64,000 nt of DNA from Martinezella lusitana. Its GTDB lineage: Bacteria; Pseudomonadota; Alphaproteobacteria; Rhizobiales; Rhizobiaceae. Of this stretch, positions 49,278 to 59,020 are shown piece by piece. The position numbers and the translations under genes were made by a program. Under the pieces are notes generated by a model. That model saw only the letters and a program-made list of their open reading frames with translations, did not search any database and was not told the origin of the DNA. Within the stretch, counting starts at the first letter, position 1. Each line of letters starts with the position of its first letter. The stretch spans positions 372,001 through 436,000 of the forward strand of contig NZ_FMAF01000005.1 in assembly GCF_900094565.1 (NCBI RefSeq). The letters run 5' to 3'.

Positions 49278-50558
49278 ATGACCCCGCCTCAAGAACACAC
49301 GCCGGCGCAATCCGGCTCCAATCGTATCGGCCTCGGCATCGTCGAATTCATCATCATCATCGCGCTGATGACGGCGAGCATTTCCATGGGCATCGACAGC
49401 ATGCTGCCGGCGCTTCCGAACATCGGCCAATCCCTTAATGTCGCCAACCCCAATGACACGCAGCTGGTCATCGGCGTCTACTTCCTCGGCTTCGGCATCT
49501 GCCAGCTCTTCTTCGGCAGCCTGTCGGATACCTATGGCCGCCGTAGCATTCTGCTCGGAGGCCTGGCCTTTTATACGGTGACACTGTTTGCGGCGGCCTG
49601 GAGCGGCAATCTCTTCGCGCTGCTCGCTCTGCGCTTCGCACAGGGCGTCGGCGCCGCAGCCGTGCGCATCACTACGCTTGCAATCGTCCGCGATTGCTTC
49701 GGCGGTCGTGAAATGGCGCGCGTCATGTCCTATGTCATGATCGTCTTCATGATCATGCCGATGGTCGCACCTTTCGTCGGCCAGGTGATCGTTGCCTATT
49801 CCAACTGGCAATGGATCTTCATCCTGATCGGCATAGTCAGCGCCGGTCTTTTCCTGGTCGCTTTCTTCCGCATGAAGGAAACGCTTCCGACCGAAGAGCG
49901 CCTGCCGCTCTCGGTCGCTTCGGTCGTCTCCGGTTTCAAGACGGTTCTGACCAACCGCATCACCTGTGGCTACATGATCGGCCTGACGCTCTACACGGGT
50001 GTGATCTGCGCCTATATCGTCTCGGTGCAGCAGGTATTCGGTGAAGTCTACGGCCTCGGGGACACGTTTCCGATCGCCTTTGCGGCGACGGCAGCCGGCA
50101 CGGCAGTGGCCCAGTTCGCCAATGGTTATTTCGTGCGCAGCTTCGGCATGCGGCGCATTTCCCACGCCGCCATGATCGTTTTCACCGTCCTGGGCGCTGT
50201 CGGCTACGTCGTCGGCATGTTCGGTCAGCCAAGCTTCACGTTCATCTATGTGCTGATCTCGATCATGCTGATGATGTTCGCTGTAATCACCACCAACTTC
50301 ATGGCCATCAGCCTCGAGCCAATGGGACACCTGGCGGGCACCGCGGCTGCCATCACCAGCTCGGTCTCGACCACCGTCGGCGTTCTGCTCGGCGGCATCG
50401 TCGGCCAGATGTTCGATGGCACCGCTCAGCCGATGATCGCTGGCTTTACCATATTCGGTGCGCTCACGATCGTCGCGACGCTATGGGCCGAACGTGGCAA
50501 GCTCTTCACCCATCCCGGTGATACGCCGGCACTGGAGCCGGGCATGGGGCACGTCTGA
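49278..50558 (+). CDS. MFS multidrug efflux transporter (Bcr/CflA-like), second copy
   Basis: A 426-residue major facilitator protein similar to the previous one over its whole length. Shared features include SMGIDSMLPALPNIG, FGSLSDTYGRRSILLG, an AIVRDCFGG block and EPMGHLAGTAAA. The start at 49278 comes 13 bases after the first copy, so both are surely co-transcribed. A different substrate range, or a working pair, cannot be told from sequence. Confidence 0.88.
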   Translation: MTPPQEHTPAQSGSNRIGLGIVEFIIIIALMTASISMGIDSMLPALPNIGQSLNVANPNDTQLVIGVYFLGFGICQLFFGSLSDTYGRRSILLGGLAFYTVTLFAAAWSGNLFALLALRFAQGVGAAAVRITTLAIVRDCFGGREMARVMSYVMIVFMIMPMVAPFVGQVIVAYSNWQWIFILIGIVSAGLFLVAFFRMKETLPTEERLPLSVASVVSGFKTVLTNRITCGYMIGLTLYTGVICAYIVSVQQVFGEVYGLGDTFPIAFAATAAGTAVAQFANGYFVRSFGMRRISHAAMIVFTVLGAVGYVVGMFGQPSFTFIYVLISIMLMMFAVITTNFMAISLEPMGHLAGTAAAITSSVSTTVGVLLGGIVGQMFDGTAQPMIAGFTIFGALTIVATLWAERGKLFTHPGDTPALEPGMGHV

Positions 50559-50572
50559 ACGGCGTACCTCTC

Positions 50573-51496
50573 TTACGCGTCGCTGCGCGAACGGCTGACC
50601 CAACGCAGCGCCGCGGCAATCGCAAGTCCGAAGAGTGGCCACATCGCCCAGGGTGTGCCCTGCCAGGTGAAAATGTTGATCGCGACGATGCCGATGCCGG
50701 TGACAATCATGCGGGCGATAACGATGTCGATCCGCTTGTTGCTCCGCGCAAAACGGAGCGCCCCAACCCAGGTAAGCGCGAGTATGGGCCACTTTGCCCA
50801 GAACTCGCCATGCCATGTCAACGCGTTCAGCGCGGCAAGTCCGACCGCGACAACGAACAGCGCGCCATAGCTCCGCCGCCAATCCAATAAAACGGGTTCT
50901 TTCGTTGTTTCCTCGGGCATGCGAACCGGTTGCGGTCTGGCGCGATCGTCAACTGAAGTGTCGACGACCTGCACGCCGCCGACCCGCACCGCATAGCTCG
51001 GCACGCCGCCTTCGATGTTCTTGACCTCGAGCTGACCGAGAAAATCGAAGCCGACCGCGACCTTGTTCCGCACTTGGTCGTAGACGGTATTCGAGATGAC
51101 GATACCGCCCGCCGCAGCGCGCGACTGAAGCCGAGCGGCTATATTGACTCCATCGCCGTAGAGATCATTGCCGTCAGCGATCACATCGCCAAGGTTGAGA
51201 CCGATGCGAAAGAGCATCTGTCTTTCGGTATCCATGGCGGCATTGTAGCCGGCCAGTTCGTTCTGGACGTCAATTGCCGCCCGTACGGCTTCCACAACGC
51301 TCGGAAATTCGGCGAAGACGCCGTCGCCCCAGGTATTGATCACCCGGCCGCCATGCGCCTCAATGAGCCGCGTCATGGCATCCCGATAACGACGAAGGGT
51401 CGCAAGCGTCCCCTCCTCATCCTTGCCCATAAGACGCGTATAGTCTTGCACGTCTGCGCAGAAGATGGTGGTCAGCTTGCGGCTCGTTTCGGACAT
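50573..51496 (-). CDS. Class III adenylate/guanylate cyclase with C-terminal membrane domain
   Basis: A 307-residue protein. The first 170 residues are a class III cyclase domain with the first metal aspartate in IFCADVQDYTRLM, WGDGVFAEF, then NLGDVIADGNDLYGDGVNIA. Two copies of a membrane unit follow (TWHGEFWAKWP and TWQGTPWAMWP, each next to a helix), like a 2TM domain. The cyclase thus sits on the cytoplasmic face before its anchor, the reverse of the usual order. The ATG at 51496 is preferred to 51505 by the position of AGAGG. Confidence 0.85.
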   Translation of the reverse strand: MSETSRKLTTIFCADVQDYTRLMGKDEEGTLATLRRYRDAMTRLIEAHGGRVINTWGDGVFAEFPSVVEAVRAAIDVQNELAGYNAAMDTERQMLFRIGLNLGDVIADGNDLYGDGVNIAARLQSRAAAGGIVISNTVYDQVRNKVAVGFDFLGQLEVKNIEGGVPSYAVRVGGVQVVDTSVDDRARPQPVRMPEETTKEPVLLDWRRSYGALFVVAVGLAALNALTWHGEFWAKWPILALTWVGALRFARSNKRIDIVIARMIVTGIGIVAINIFTWQGTPWAMWPLFGLAIAAALRWVSRSRSDA

Positions 51497-51616
51497 CTGC
51501 CTCATCCTCTCGGCAAGCGCCGATCGCAGTCCTTGCCTGTTGCGGCGAAGATAGCCTTCCCGACGCGACTTTCCAAGTAGCCGCGCCGACTATCCGATCC
51601 GGCTCGATGCGGCCTG

Positions 51617-52441
51617 TTAGACGGTGAAAACCTCACGCCGCAGCAATTCCCAGGAATCCTTATCCACCGCGACGAGCAAGCCTCCGTCGAGATGATGCGG
51701 CAGATAGGGCGAGCCGTCGAAGCGACGCACATAAGCGCCCGCTTCCTGCGAGATCAGCGCGCCGGCGAGATGATCCCAGGGCATCAGCTTGTTGTACATC
51801 AGATAGTGGACATGGCCGCCGGCAAGCGTGCGATACTCGTGCGCCGCGCAGCGATAGTTGGTGGAGTAGCGCACCTTGGCGAGATTGCCCATGACTTCCG
51901 CGCGCTTGTCCTTCGGCAGGAAGCCGGTCGATGCCATGCCGACCATGTCTTCCAGCGCGACCGATTGCGTAACCCTCATGCGCAGCGTCTCGCCGTCGGG
52001 GCGACGCAGCCATGCGCCGCTGCCGCGCTCCGCCAGCACCCAGTCGTCGCCCATCGGATCGAAGATGATGCCAGCGACCGTTTGACCCTTGGAGATCACC
52101 GATGCCATAACGCCGAAGGCGGGGATGCCCGAGGCGAAATTGAACGTGCCGTCGACAGGATCGACGATGATGGCCAGATCCGCATCCGGCAGCTTGTCGA
52201 GCAGTGCGGGATCGGCGGCAACAGATTCTTCGCCGATGAAAAGCGCCTCGGGCCAGAGCCGCGACACCTCGGCCTTCACCATGCGCTCGGCACGCTCGTC
52301 AGCCTCGGTCACCAGATCGGTCGCTTCGCTCTTGGCGCGAACATCGCCGCTGCCAAGTCTGCGGAAGCGCGGCAGGATCTCCATCTGCGCGGCGCGGCGC
52401 AACACATGAGCAAGGGTAGTGATGTCAACGGGCGATGTCAT
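51617..52441 (-). CDS. Inositol monophosphatase family protein
   Basis: A 274-residue Mg2+-dependent phosphatase. The metal-binding motifs are complete: IGEESVA, VDPVDGTFNFA and PWDHLAGAL. It probably acts on inositol 1-phosphate or a related sugar phosphate such as histidinol phosphate. It is co-directional with the next entry, which lies 17 bases upstream and is a paralogue. Confidence 0.9.
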   Translation of the reverse strand: MTSPVDITTLAHVLRRAAQMEILPRFRRLGSGDVRAKSEATDLVTEADERAERMVKAEVSRLWPEALFIGEESVAADPALLDKLPDADLAIIVDPVDGTFNFASGIPAFGVMASVISKGQTVAGIIFDPMGDDWVLAERGSGAWLRRPDGETLRMRVTQSVALEDMVGMASTGFLPKDKRAEVMGNLAKVRYSTNYRCAAHEYRTLAGGHVHYLMYNKLMPWDHLAGALISQEAGAYVRRFDGSPYLPHHLDGGLLVAVDKDSWELLRREVFTV

Positions 52442-52458
52442 GATATGGTCCTTTCCTG

Positions 52459-53286
52459 TCAGGCGCCGATGATCTCGCGGCGGATCATTTGCCAGCTATC
52501 CTCATCCGGCGCAGAGATAATGCCGCCGGTGGTCTCGCCGGGGCGGTATGGTGTGCCATCGAATTTGGCCGTATAGCCGCCGGCCTCCTGATGCGCCAGC
52601 ACGCCGGCAAGATGATCCCAGGGCATTAGCTTGGAATGGCCGATGAAATGCCATTTGCCCGATGCCACCATCCAGTATTCGTAGGCGGAACAATTGAGCG
52701 AGAAGGTCATGCGTGTCTTGGCGAGATTGGCGCAGATACGCGACCTCTCCGGCTCATCCATATGCCCCCAGGATATTGCGCCGGTCATGGCGCTCAGCGC
52801 AGCGGGTGCGGCAACCGAAAGCCGCCTCGCCTGCCCCTTGCCACGACGCAGAAAGGTGCCCGCACCACGCATGGCGGTAACGGTGTCACCGAGTACCGGA
52901 TCATAGATGACGCTGGCGATCGTCTCGCCCTTGGCGACGACAGCAACGATCGTGCCGAATACCGGCAGCCCTGCCGCGAAATTGAATGTGCCGTCCACCG
53001 GATCAATGGTAAAGGCCAGATCCGCATGCGCCAGTGCCGGCACAACGGACTTGTCGGCCTCATAGGCCTCTTCTCCGACGATGAGAGCGCCGGGAAAGCG
53101 CGCCTTCAGCGCCGCAGTGATGTATTGCTCGGCCAGCAGATCTGCCTCAGTCACCAGATCGATGGCCGACGTCTTTTCCGATATGTCGCCATCACCCAGA
53201 TTGCGGAACCGCGGCAGGATTTCCCGCGCCGCCGCCTCGGCAACGATCGTCATCAGATGGTCGAAGTCTGTATCGGAGAAAGTCAT
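52459..53286 (-). CDS. Inositol monophosphatase family protein, paralogue
   Basis: A 275-residue protein of the same family, with VGEEAYEAD, IDPVDGTFNFA and PWDHLAGVL all in place, so it should be active. Similar to the downstream copy over the whole length (both have EILPRFR near the start). Two tandem copies suggest a duplication with possible split of substrate. Confidence 0.9.
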   Translation of the reverse strand: MTFSDTDFDHLMTIVAEAAAREILPRFRNLGDGDISEKTSAIDLVTEADLLAEQYITAALKARFPGALIVGEEAYEADKSVVPALAHADLAFTIDPVDGTFNFAAGLPVFGTIVAVVAKGETIASVIYDPVLGDTVTAMRGAGTFLRRGKGQARRLSVAAPAALSAMTGAISWGHMDEPERSRICANLAKTRMTFSLNCSAYEYWMVASGKWHFIGHSKLMPWDHLAGVLAHQEAGGYTAKFDGTPYRPGETTGGIISAPDEDSWQMIRREIIGA

Positions 53287-53355
53287 GGAAGGCCTTTATC
53301 TTGGGAGAGGCCTCCTCTTATGACCGATTCGATGACGCTGGTGTGGCAAAACCGC

Positions 53356-54237
53356 CTAATCGGCGTCGGTTTGTCCAGTCATCAGCCCAGCAAAATCGAA
53401 GAGCTTGGGATCGAGCAGATGCGACGGATTCACATGCGCCAGCGCCCGCAGCATCGTATCCTTGCGGCCCGGCATGCGCCGCTCGATATCGGCGAGCATA
53501 TCCTTCATCGCATTGCGCTGCAGCCCGTCCTGCGAGCCGCAGAGGTCACAGGGAATGATCGGAAACTGCATGGCGGCCGCGAACTTGGCGAGGTCGTCTT
53601 CGGCCGCATAAGCGAGGGGGCGCAGCAGCATCAGATCGCCCTCATCATTGAGAAGCTTTGCCGGCATCGAGGCCAGGCGCCCGCCGTGGAAGAAGTTCAT
53701 GAAGAAGGTTTCGAGAATATCCTCGCGGTGATGGCCGAGCACCAATGCATCACAACCCTCTTCGCGCGCGATGCGATAGAGATTGCCGCGGCGCAGGCGC
53801 GAACAGAGCGAACAATAGGTCGCACCCTCCGGCACCTTTTCCTTCACGATGGAATAGGTGTCGCGATATTCGATGCGATGCGCGACGCCGATCTTCGTCA
53901 AATAGTCCGGCAGGACATGCTTCGGGAAGTTCGGCTGGCCCTGATCGAGATTGCAGGCGATCAGTTCCACCGGCAACAGGCCGCGCCATTTGAGATCGAG
54001 CAGGATCGACAGCAGCCCGTAGGAATCCTTGCCGCCGGAAAGGCCGACAAGCCAGCGCTTCTGCCCCTTCAGCATCTGGAAATCCTCCAGGGCCTGACGC
54101 ACCTGCCGCAGCAGGCGCTTGCGAAGCTTGTTGAAGGAGACGGATCGAGGCGCATCGGAAAACATCGGATGCACGGCAGCAGCGCCGTCCTCAGCCTCGA
54201 TATCGATCTCGTCCATTACCGTCGTCGCGATGTTCAT
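53356..54237 (-). CDS. ttcA: tRNA 2-thiocytidine(32) synthetase TtcA
   Basis: A 293-residue PP-loop ATPase that thiolates cytidine 32 in some tRNAs. The ATP loop is [13 protein letters not shown]. Cysteine pairs are in [11 protein letters not shown] and [10 protein letters not shown]; three of these bind a [4Fe-4S] cluster. Thus it depends on the Fe-S assembly genes in the window. It lies 69 bases upstream of the phosphatase pair. Confidence 0.94.
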   Translation of the reverse strand: MNIATTVMDEIDIEAEDGAAAVHPMFSDAPRSVSFNKLRKRLLRQVRQALEDFQMLKGQKRWLVGLSGGKDSYGLLSILLDLKWRGLLPVELIACNLDQGQPNFPKHVLPDYLTKIGVAHRIEYRDTYSIVKEKVPEGATYCSLCSRLRRGNLYRIAREEGCDALVLGHHREDILETFFMNFFHGGRLASMPAKLLNDEGDLMLLRPLAYAAEDDLAKFAAAMQFPIIPCDLCGSQDGLQRNAMKDMLADIERRMPGRKDTMLRALAHVNPSHLLDPKLFDFAGLMTGQTDAD

Positions 54238-54297
54238 TCCGTCGTCCTCAGTGCCTCGCCACGCTGATAGCAGAAAGCGCCGAAAGAAGACACCGCA

Positions 54298-55227
54298 TCA
54301 ATCGCCGAACACCGACCAGCCGGTGCGCGCAGCCAGCATTTCCAGCGCCACGGCGCCGAGCTGCGAATTGCCGACCTTGTTCAGGCCCGGCGACCAGACG
54401 GCAATCGATCCGATACCCGGCGCCACGGCGAGAATGCCGCCGCCGACGCCGCTCTTGCCGGGAAGGCCGACATGATAGGCGAAATCGCCGGAGCCGTCAT
54501 AATGGCCGCAGGTCAGCATCAGCGCATTGATGCGCCGCGCCCGCTTCGGCGAAACGACGGAATGGCCTGTGATCGGATTGCTGCCACGCGCCGCAAGATA
54601 GAGCCCCGCCTTGGCAAGCTGTTCGCAGCTCATCGAAAGCGCGCACTGGTGGAAATAGACGCCGAGTACATGCTCGACCGGATGATCGAGATTACCGTAG
54701 GCGCGCATGAAATTGGCGAGCGCGAAATTACGGAAGCCTGTCTGCGTCTCCGAGCGCGCTACCCTGTCGTCGATGGTGATCGACTCGTCATCGGCTACAT
54801 AGCGTACGAAGCGCAGGAGCTCGCCGATCGCCTCGCGCGGCGCATGGCCAGACAGCACGACATCGCTGACGGCGATCGCGCCAGCATTGATGAAGGGATT
54901 ACGCGGAATGCCCTCTTCACGCTCGAGCTGGACTATGGAGTTGAAGGAGGTGCCTGACGGCTCGCGTCCCACTCGGTTCCAAAGGCTTTCGCCGATCTTG
55001 CCGAGCGCCAGCGTCAGCATGAAGACCTTGGAAATGCTCTGGATGGAAAAGGCAGTGCCCGCATCACCGACGCTGTGAACCTCGCCGTTGACGGTGGCGA
55101 TCGTCATGCCGAACTGCTTCGGATCGACCTTGGCGAGCTCCGGAATGTAATCGGCAACCTCACCCTCGCCGATACGCGGCGAAAGCTCCGTATGGATGCC
55201 GTCGAGAATTGCCTGCAGATCGGTCAT
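54298..55227 (-). CDS. glsA: Glutaminase
   Basis: A 309-residue serine-dependent beta-lactamase-fold glutaminase, turning glutamine to glutamate and ammonia. The SxxK catalytic pair is in [10 protein letters not shown]; further marks are [26 protein letters not shown] and [15 protein letters not shown]. The ATG at 55227 has GGAGCG upstream. That leader lies directly after the rpsD terminator, with no room for its own promoter, so read-through or a promoter in rpsD is needed. Confidence 0.94.
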   Translation of the reverse strand: MTDLQAILDGIHTELSPRIGEGEVADYIPELAKVDPKQFGMTIATVNGEVHSVGDAGTAFSIQSISKVFMLTLALGKIGESLWNRVGREPSGTSFNSIVQLEREEGIPRNPFINAGAIAVSDVVLSGHAPREAIGELLRFVRYVADDESITIDDRVARSETQTGFRNFALANFMRAYGNLDHPVEHVLGVYFHQCALSMSCEQLAKAGLYLAARGSNPITGHSVVSPKRARRINALMLTCGHYDGSGDFAYHVGLPGKSGVGGGILAVAPGIGSIAVWSPGLNKVGNSQLGAVALEMLAARTGWSVFGD

Positions 55228-55243
55228 AGGGCGCTCCAAAGAC

Positions 55244-55272
55244 AAAAAAGCCGCTCGAAAGGAGCGGCTTTT
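55244..55272 (-). terminator. Rho-independent terminator of rpsD
   Basis: On the minus strand an 11-base perfect stem (55272-55262 with 55256-55246) with a five-base loop runs into a T stretch (55249-55244). It follows the rpsD stop by 26 bases. The glsA ribosome-binding site begins only a few bases later. Confidence 0.85.
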
Positions 55273-55298
55273 CCATCATCAAGAAAAATATCCGCTTT

Positions 55299-55916
55299 TT
55301 AACGCGAATAGAATTCGACGACCAGCTGCGGTTCCATGACGACGGCGTAGGGCACATCGGCGAGGGTCGGAACGCGAGCGAAGGTCGCTACCATCTTGTT
55401 GTGATCGGCTTCGATGTAGTCCGGAACGTCGCGCTCAGCGAGACCAATCGATTCCAGAACGATCACGAGCTGCTTCGACTTTTCGCGGACTTCGATCACG
55501 TCGCCAGCCTTGCAGCGATAGGAACCGATGTTGACGCGAACGCCGTTCACCGTGACGTGGCCATGGTTGACGAACTGACGGGCTGCGAAGACGGTCGGAA
55601 CGAACTTGGCGCGGTAGACGATCGCGTCGAGGCGCGATTCGAGCAGGCCGATCAGGTTTTCCGAAGTGTCGCCCTTGCGGCGGTTGGCTTCGTCGAAGGT
55701 GGCGCGGAACTGCTTTTCACGCAGGTCGCCGTAGTAGCCCTTCAGCTTCTGCTTGGCGCGCAGCTGCACGCCGAAGTCGGAGAGCTTGCCCTTGCGGCGC
55801 TGGCCGTGCTGGCCCGGGCCGTATTCGCGACGGTTGACCGGGGACTTCGGACGACCCCAGATGTTCTCGCCCATACGGCGGTCAATTTTGTACTTGGACG
55901 ATTCGCGCTTGCTCAT
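55299..55916 (-). CDS. rpsD: 30S ribosomal protein S4
   Basis: A 205-residue primary 16S rRNA-binding protein of the small subunit. The start [21 protein letters not shown], the [19 protein letters not shown] stretch and the S4 RNA-binding domain ([14 protein letters not shown], then [15 protein letters not shown]) are standard for alphaproteobacteria. AAGGAAA lies before the ATG. The frame is open upstream, without similarity. It is a single-gene unit with its own terminator. Confidence 0.97.
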   Translation of the reverse strand: MSKRESSKYKIDRRMGENIWGRPKSPVNRREYGPGQHGQRRKGKLSDFGVQLRAKQKLKGYYGDLREKQFRATFDEANRRKGDTSENLIGLLESRLDAIVYRAKFVPTVFAARQFVNHGHVTVNGVRVNIGSYRCKAGDVIEVREKSKQLVIVLESIGLAERDVPDYIEADHNKMVATFARVPTLADVPYAVVMEPQLVVEFYSR

Positions 55917-56139
55917 CGCATTTCCTTTCAAACTATTTGAGCGGCCCGTTGCCGAACCGCTAAGGAAACACGCCCTCCTCTGAACTCCATTTTCGAGCTC
56001 TGACAGGCTTCTCACATTAGCGAACGGAGAAAGCCACGGGACATGTCAAATGAAACACCGGACATTTCTGCCCGGCGTTGGCGCGGTCTGTAAGGGGTCG
56101 TCATGAAAATGTCAACAGCAGGATCGAAGGAAGTGACGG

Positions 56140-57657
56140 CTATTCCGCAGCCGCTTGCTCTTCGCCATGCATATCAGGCGCATTGGCATCGCCCGGGGCC
56201 GTCTGGCAGTCGATATCCGGGAACGCCACAACGCGGCGACCGGAGAAATCGGTATGGACGACGACGCTGCCCTGTTCCTCGAAGTAGCTGAGCAAACGCC
56301 GGGCGCGGCGGGCCGAGTGGGTACCGTAGGCACGGGCGATCCGCGCATCGGAGGGGCAAGCTTCGCCGCCGATGGCCGCCTTGGCAAGCATCAGGAAGAC
56401 ACCCTGCAGATCGTCGGTGACACCAGCCGAAAGCGACAGAGCCGTCGCCCATGCCTCCGTCGCCATCGTCGCCTCATCCGCGCCGGAGCGCACCACCGCC
56501 ACGCGGCGGCGAAATTCCGACAGGCTCATCGGCGCACCGGGCACGCGACGCATGCGCAGCCGCACGAGAAACTCCTGGTAAAGGACGGAATCCGTGCGGA
56601 AGGCAGAGGCCGGATCATCCAGGATTTCGGAAAGCACGGCGGTCACCCGCGCTTCGCGATCCTCGTTCGACAATTCTGGCTGGCTCGGCTTCGGCTCTGC
56701 CGCAGCCGCGTTCGTCGCAGGGGCGGAACGCGATAGTTCGGCCAGGATATCCGTCGTCGGGCGCGGCACGGGTGTGGCCCGGCGAACCATCGGCTTGGAA
56801 AACTCCTCCGGATCCGGCGTAAAGATCAGATCCTCGACATCCTGAGGCGCATCCGGCAACGGCATCAGCTTCGGGCTGGAGGAGCGCGCCGAGGTTTCCA
56901 CGGAACCGATCGTGATCGGCAGCGGCCGCCGCGATAGCGCCGGACCGAGCGCGACGAAATTGCCGCGCTTCAGATCGCGGAACATCTCCGCCTGCCGGCG
57001 GTCCATGCCAAGCAGGTCGGCAGCACGCGCCATGTCGATGTCGAGGAAGGTGCGGCCCATCAGGAAGTTGGAGGCCTCGGCGGCAACGTTCTTGGCAAGC
57101 TTCGCCAGGCGCTGTGTGGCGATGACGCCGGCAAGACCGCGCTTTCGGCCGCGGCACATCAGATTGGTCATGGCGCCAAGCGACATCTTGCGCGCATCTT
57201 CGGAGACATCGCCGCCCACGGACGGCGCAAACATCTGCGCCTCGTCGACGACAACCAGCACCGGATACCAGAATTCGCGATCGGCATCGAACATGCCGTT
57301 GAGAAAAGCCGCGGCGGCGCGCATCTGCTGCTCGATATCGAGCCCTTCCAGCGTCAACACGCAGGAAACGCGATGCTGGCGGATGCGGTTGGCAATGCCG
57401 GCAAGCTCGGCCTCAGTGCGCTCGCCATCAACGACCACATGCCCGAACTTATCGGCCAGCGTGACGAAATCGCCTTCCGGATCGATGATGACCTGTTGGA
57501 CCCATTGCGCCGACTGTTCCAGCAAACGCCGCAGCAGATGCGATTTTCCGGAGCCGGAATTGCCCTGCACCAGGAGACGGGTTGCCAGCAGCTCCTCGAT
57601 ATCGAGCTGGGCGCTGGTCCCGCCGGACGCCGTTCCCATGTCGATGCCGACCTGCAA
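56140..57657 (-). CDS. HerA-like ATPase (DUF87)
   Basis: About 505 residues, FtsK/HerA-type P-loop ATPase. Walker A is QGNSGSGKSHLLRR, Walker B VLVVVDEAQMFAP, with an arginine-rich RGRKRGLAGVIATQRLAKL after it. The tail contains a long proline/serine linker and a winged-helix-like end. HerA proteins move on DNA and often pair with a nuclease, which is absent here. The TTG at 57657 (giving LQVGIDMG) has AGGGGAAG upstream and fits my memory of relatives; another TTG lies at 57732. Confidence 0.85.
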   Translation of the reverse strand: MQVGIDMGTASGGTSAQLDIEELLATRLLVQGNSGSGKSHLLRRLLEQSAQWVQQVIIDPEGDFVTLADKFGHVVVDGERTEAELAGIANRIRQHRVSCVLTLEGLDIEQQMRAAAAFLNGMFDADREFWYPVLVVVDEAQMFAPSVGGDVSEDARKMSLGAMTNLMCRGRKRGLAGVIATQRLAKLAKNVAAEASNFLMGRTFLDIDMARAADLLGMDRRQAEMFRDLKRGNFVALGPALSRRPLPITIGSVETSARSSSPKLMPLPDAPQDVEDLIFTPDPEEFSKPMVRRATPVPRPTTDILAELSRSAPATNAAAAEPKPSQPELSNEDREARVTAVLSEILDDPASAFRTDSVLYQEFLVRLRMRRVPGAPMSLSEFRRRVAVVRSGADEATMATEAWATALSLSAGVTDDLQGVFLMLAKAAIGGEACPSDARIARAYGTHSARRARRLLSYFEEQGSVVVHTDFSGRRVVAFPDIDCQTAPGDANAPDMHGEEQAAAE

Positions 57658-57786
57658 TGCACTTCCCCTGTCGTCAAGAATCAAATGCCGATGCGTCCCA
57701 TCTTTCTGAAAGGACGCGCCTTCGTCTAGCAAAGATTTCCAAGCTTCGCGCCCGTGGATTGAAAAAACCCACAGGCAATCGCGATG

Positions 57787-58932
57787 TCAGCGAAACCGCA
57801 GATTGGCGCGCGACAACTGGTCGACCGAGGTGCAGCCCATCAGCTTCATGTCGCGCTCGATCTCGGTGCGCAAATGCCGCAGCGCGCGTTCGACCCCCGC
57901 TTGGCCGGCAGCTGCCAGCGGATAGAGATAGAAGCGGCCAAGACCTACGGCCTTGGCGCCGAGCGACAGGGCCTTCAGCACATGCGTGCCGCGCTGGATA
58001 CCGCCGTCCATCATGACGTCGATGCGGTCGCCGACGGCATCGGCGATTTCCGCCAGCTGGTCGAATGCCGCTCGCGAGCCGTCCAACTGCCGGCCGCCAT
58101 GGTTCGAAAGCACGATGCCCGTGCAGCCGATGTCGACGGCACGCTTTGCATCCTCAACCGACATGATGCCCTTCAGGCAGAACTGCCCGTCCCAATGCTT
58201 CACCATTTCGGCAACGTCGTTCCAGTTCATCGACGGATCGAGCATCTCGGTGAAGTATTTGCCGATCGACATCGCGCCGCCGCTCATATCCACATGCTCA
58301 TCGAGCTGCGGCAGGCGGAATTTCTCGTGCGTGAGATAGTTCAACCCCCAGGCTGGCTTGATGGCGAATTGCGCAATGCCGGCGAGATTGAGCTTGAAGG
58401 GAATGGAGAATCCGGTGCGCAGGTCGCGCTCGCGATTGCCGCCGGTGATGCTGTCGACGGTGAGCATCATGACGTTGACGCCGGCATCCTTCGCCCGCTG
58501 CATCATCGCGCGGTTCAGCCCGCGATCCCTGTGGAAATAAAATTGATAGACCTGCGGCCCCTGATGCTTCTTGCGCACCTCCTCGAGACTGACCGTGCCG
58601 AGCGAGGAGACGCCGAACATGGTGCCGATGGAAGAGGCTGCCGCCGCAACCGCATTTTCGCCCTCGTGATGAAAGAGCCGCTGCAGGGCCGTCGGCGAGC
58701 AGTAGAAGGGTGTGGCGAGCTTTTGTCCCATGACGGTGACAGACATATCGACACTGCTGACGCCGCGAAGGACGTTCGGAACGAGATCACAGCTCTCGAA
58801 GCTCGCCGTGTTGCGCCGAAGCGTCACTTCGTCGTCGGCAGCACCATCGATGTAGTTGAAGATCGGACCGGGAAGACGGCTCTTCGCAAGAGCGCGGAAA
58901 TCATGGAAATTATAGCAGTCAAGCAGGCGCAT
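57787..58932 (-). CDS. lldD: L-lactate dehydrogenase (FMN-dependent, LldD-type)
   Basis: A 381-residue member of the alpha-hydroxy-acid oxidase family, oxidising L-lactate (or a related acid) with FMN. The active-site signature is complete: SNHGGRQLDGS with its catalytic histidine, the lysine in QFCLKGIMS, DGGIQRGTHVLKAL and GRFYLYPLAAAG for FMN phosphate. The ATG at 58932 has AGAGG at six bases; two ATGs upstream lack one. It stands alone, and no lactate permease is seen. Confidence 0.9.
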   Translation of the reverse strand: MRLLDCYNFHDFRALAKSRLPGPIFNYIDGAADDEVTLRRNTASFESCDLVPNVLRGVSSVDMSVTVMGQKLATPFYCSPTALQRLFHHEGENAVAAAASSIGTMFGVSSLGTVSLEEVRKKHQGPQVYQFYFHRDRGLNRAMMQRAKDAGVNVMMLTVDSITGGNRERDLRTGFSIPFKLNLAGIAQFAIKPAWGLNYLTHEKFRLPQLDEHVDMSGGAMSIGKYFTEMLDPSMNWNDVAEMVKHWDGQFCLKGIMSVEDAKRAVDIGCTGIVLSNHGGRQLDGSRAAFDQLAEIADAVGDRIDVMMDGGIQRGTHVLKALSLGAKAVGLGRFYLYPLAAAGQAGVERALRHLRTEIERDMKLMGCTSVDQLSRANLRFR

Positions 58933-59020
58933 GGCTCGCCTCTGCATGGAAACTGCAACCATTTTCAAAAAACATCAAATATCGTCCTCCCAATATCCCG
59001 CCGCTTAGTCCGACCTTGCA

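Noticed and set aside
56027..56049. TTGACA on the minus strand upstream of rpsD
   Set aside because: A perfect -35 at 56049-56044, but no acceptable -10 stands 15-19 bases downstream.
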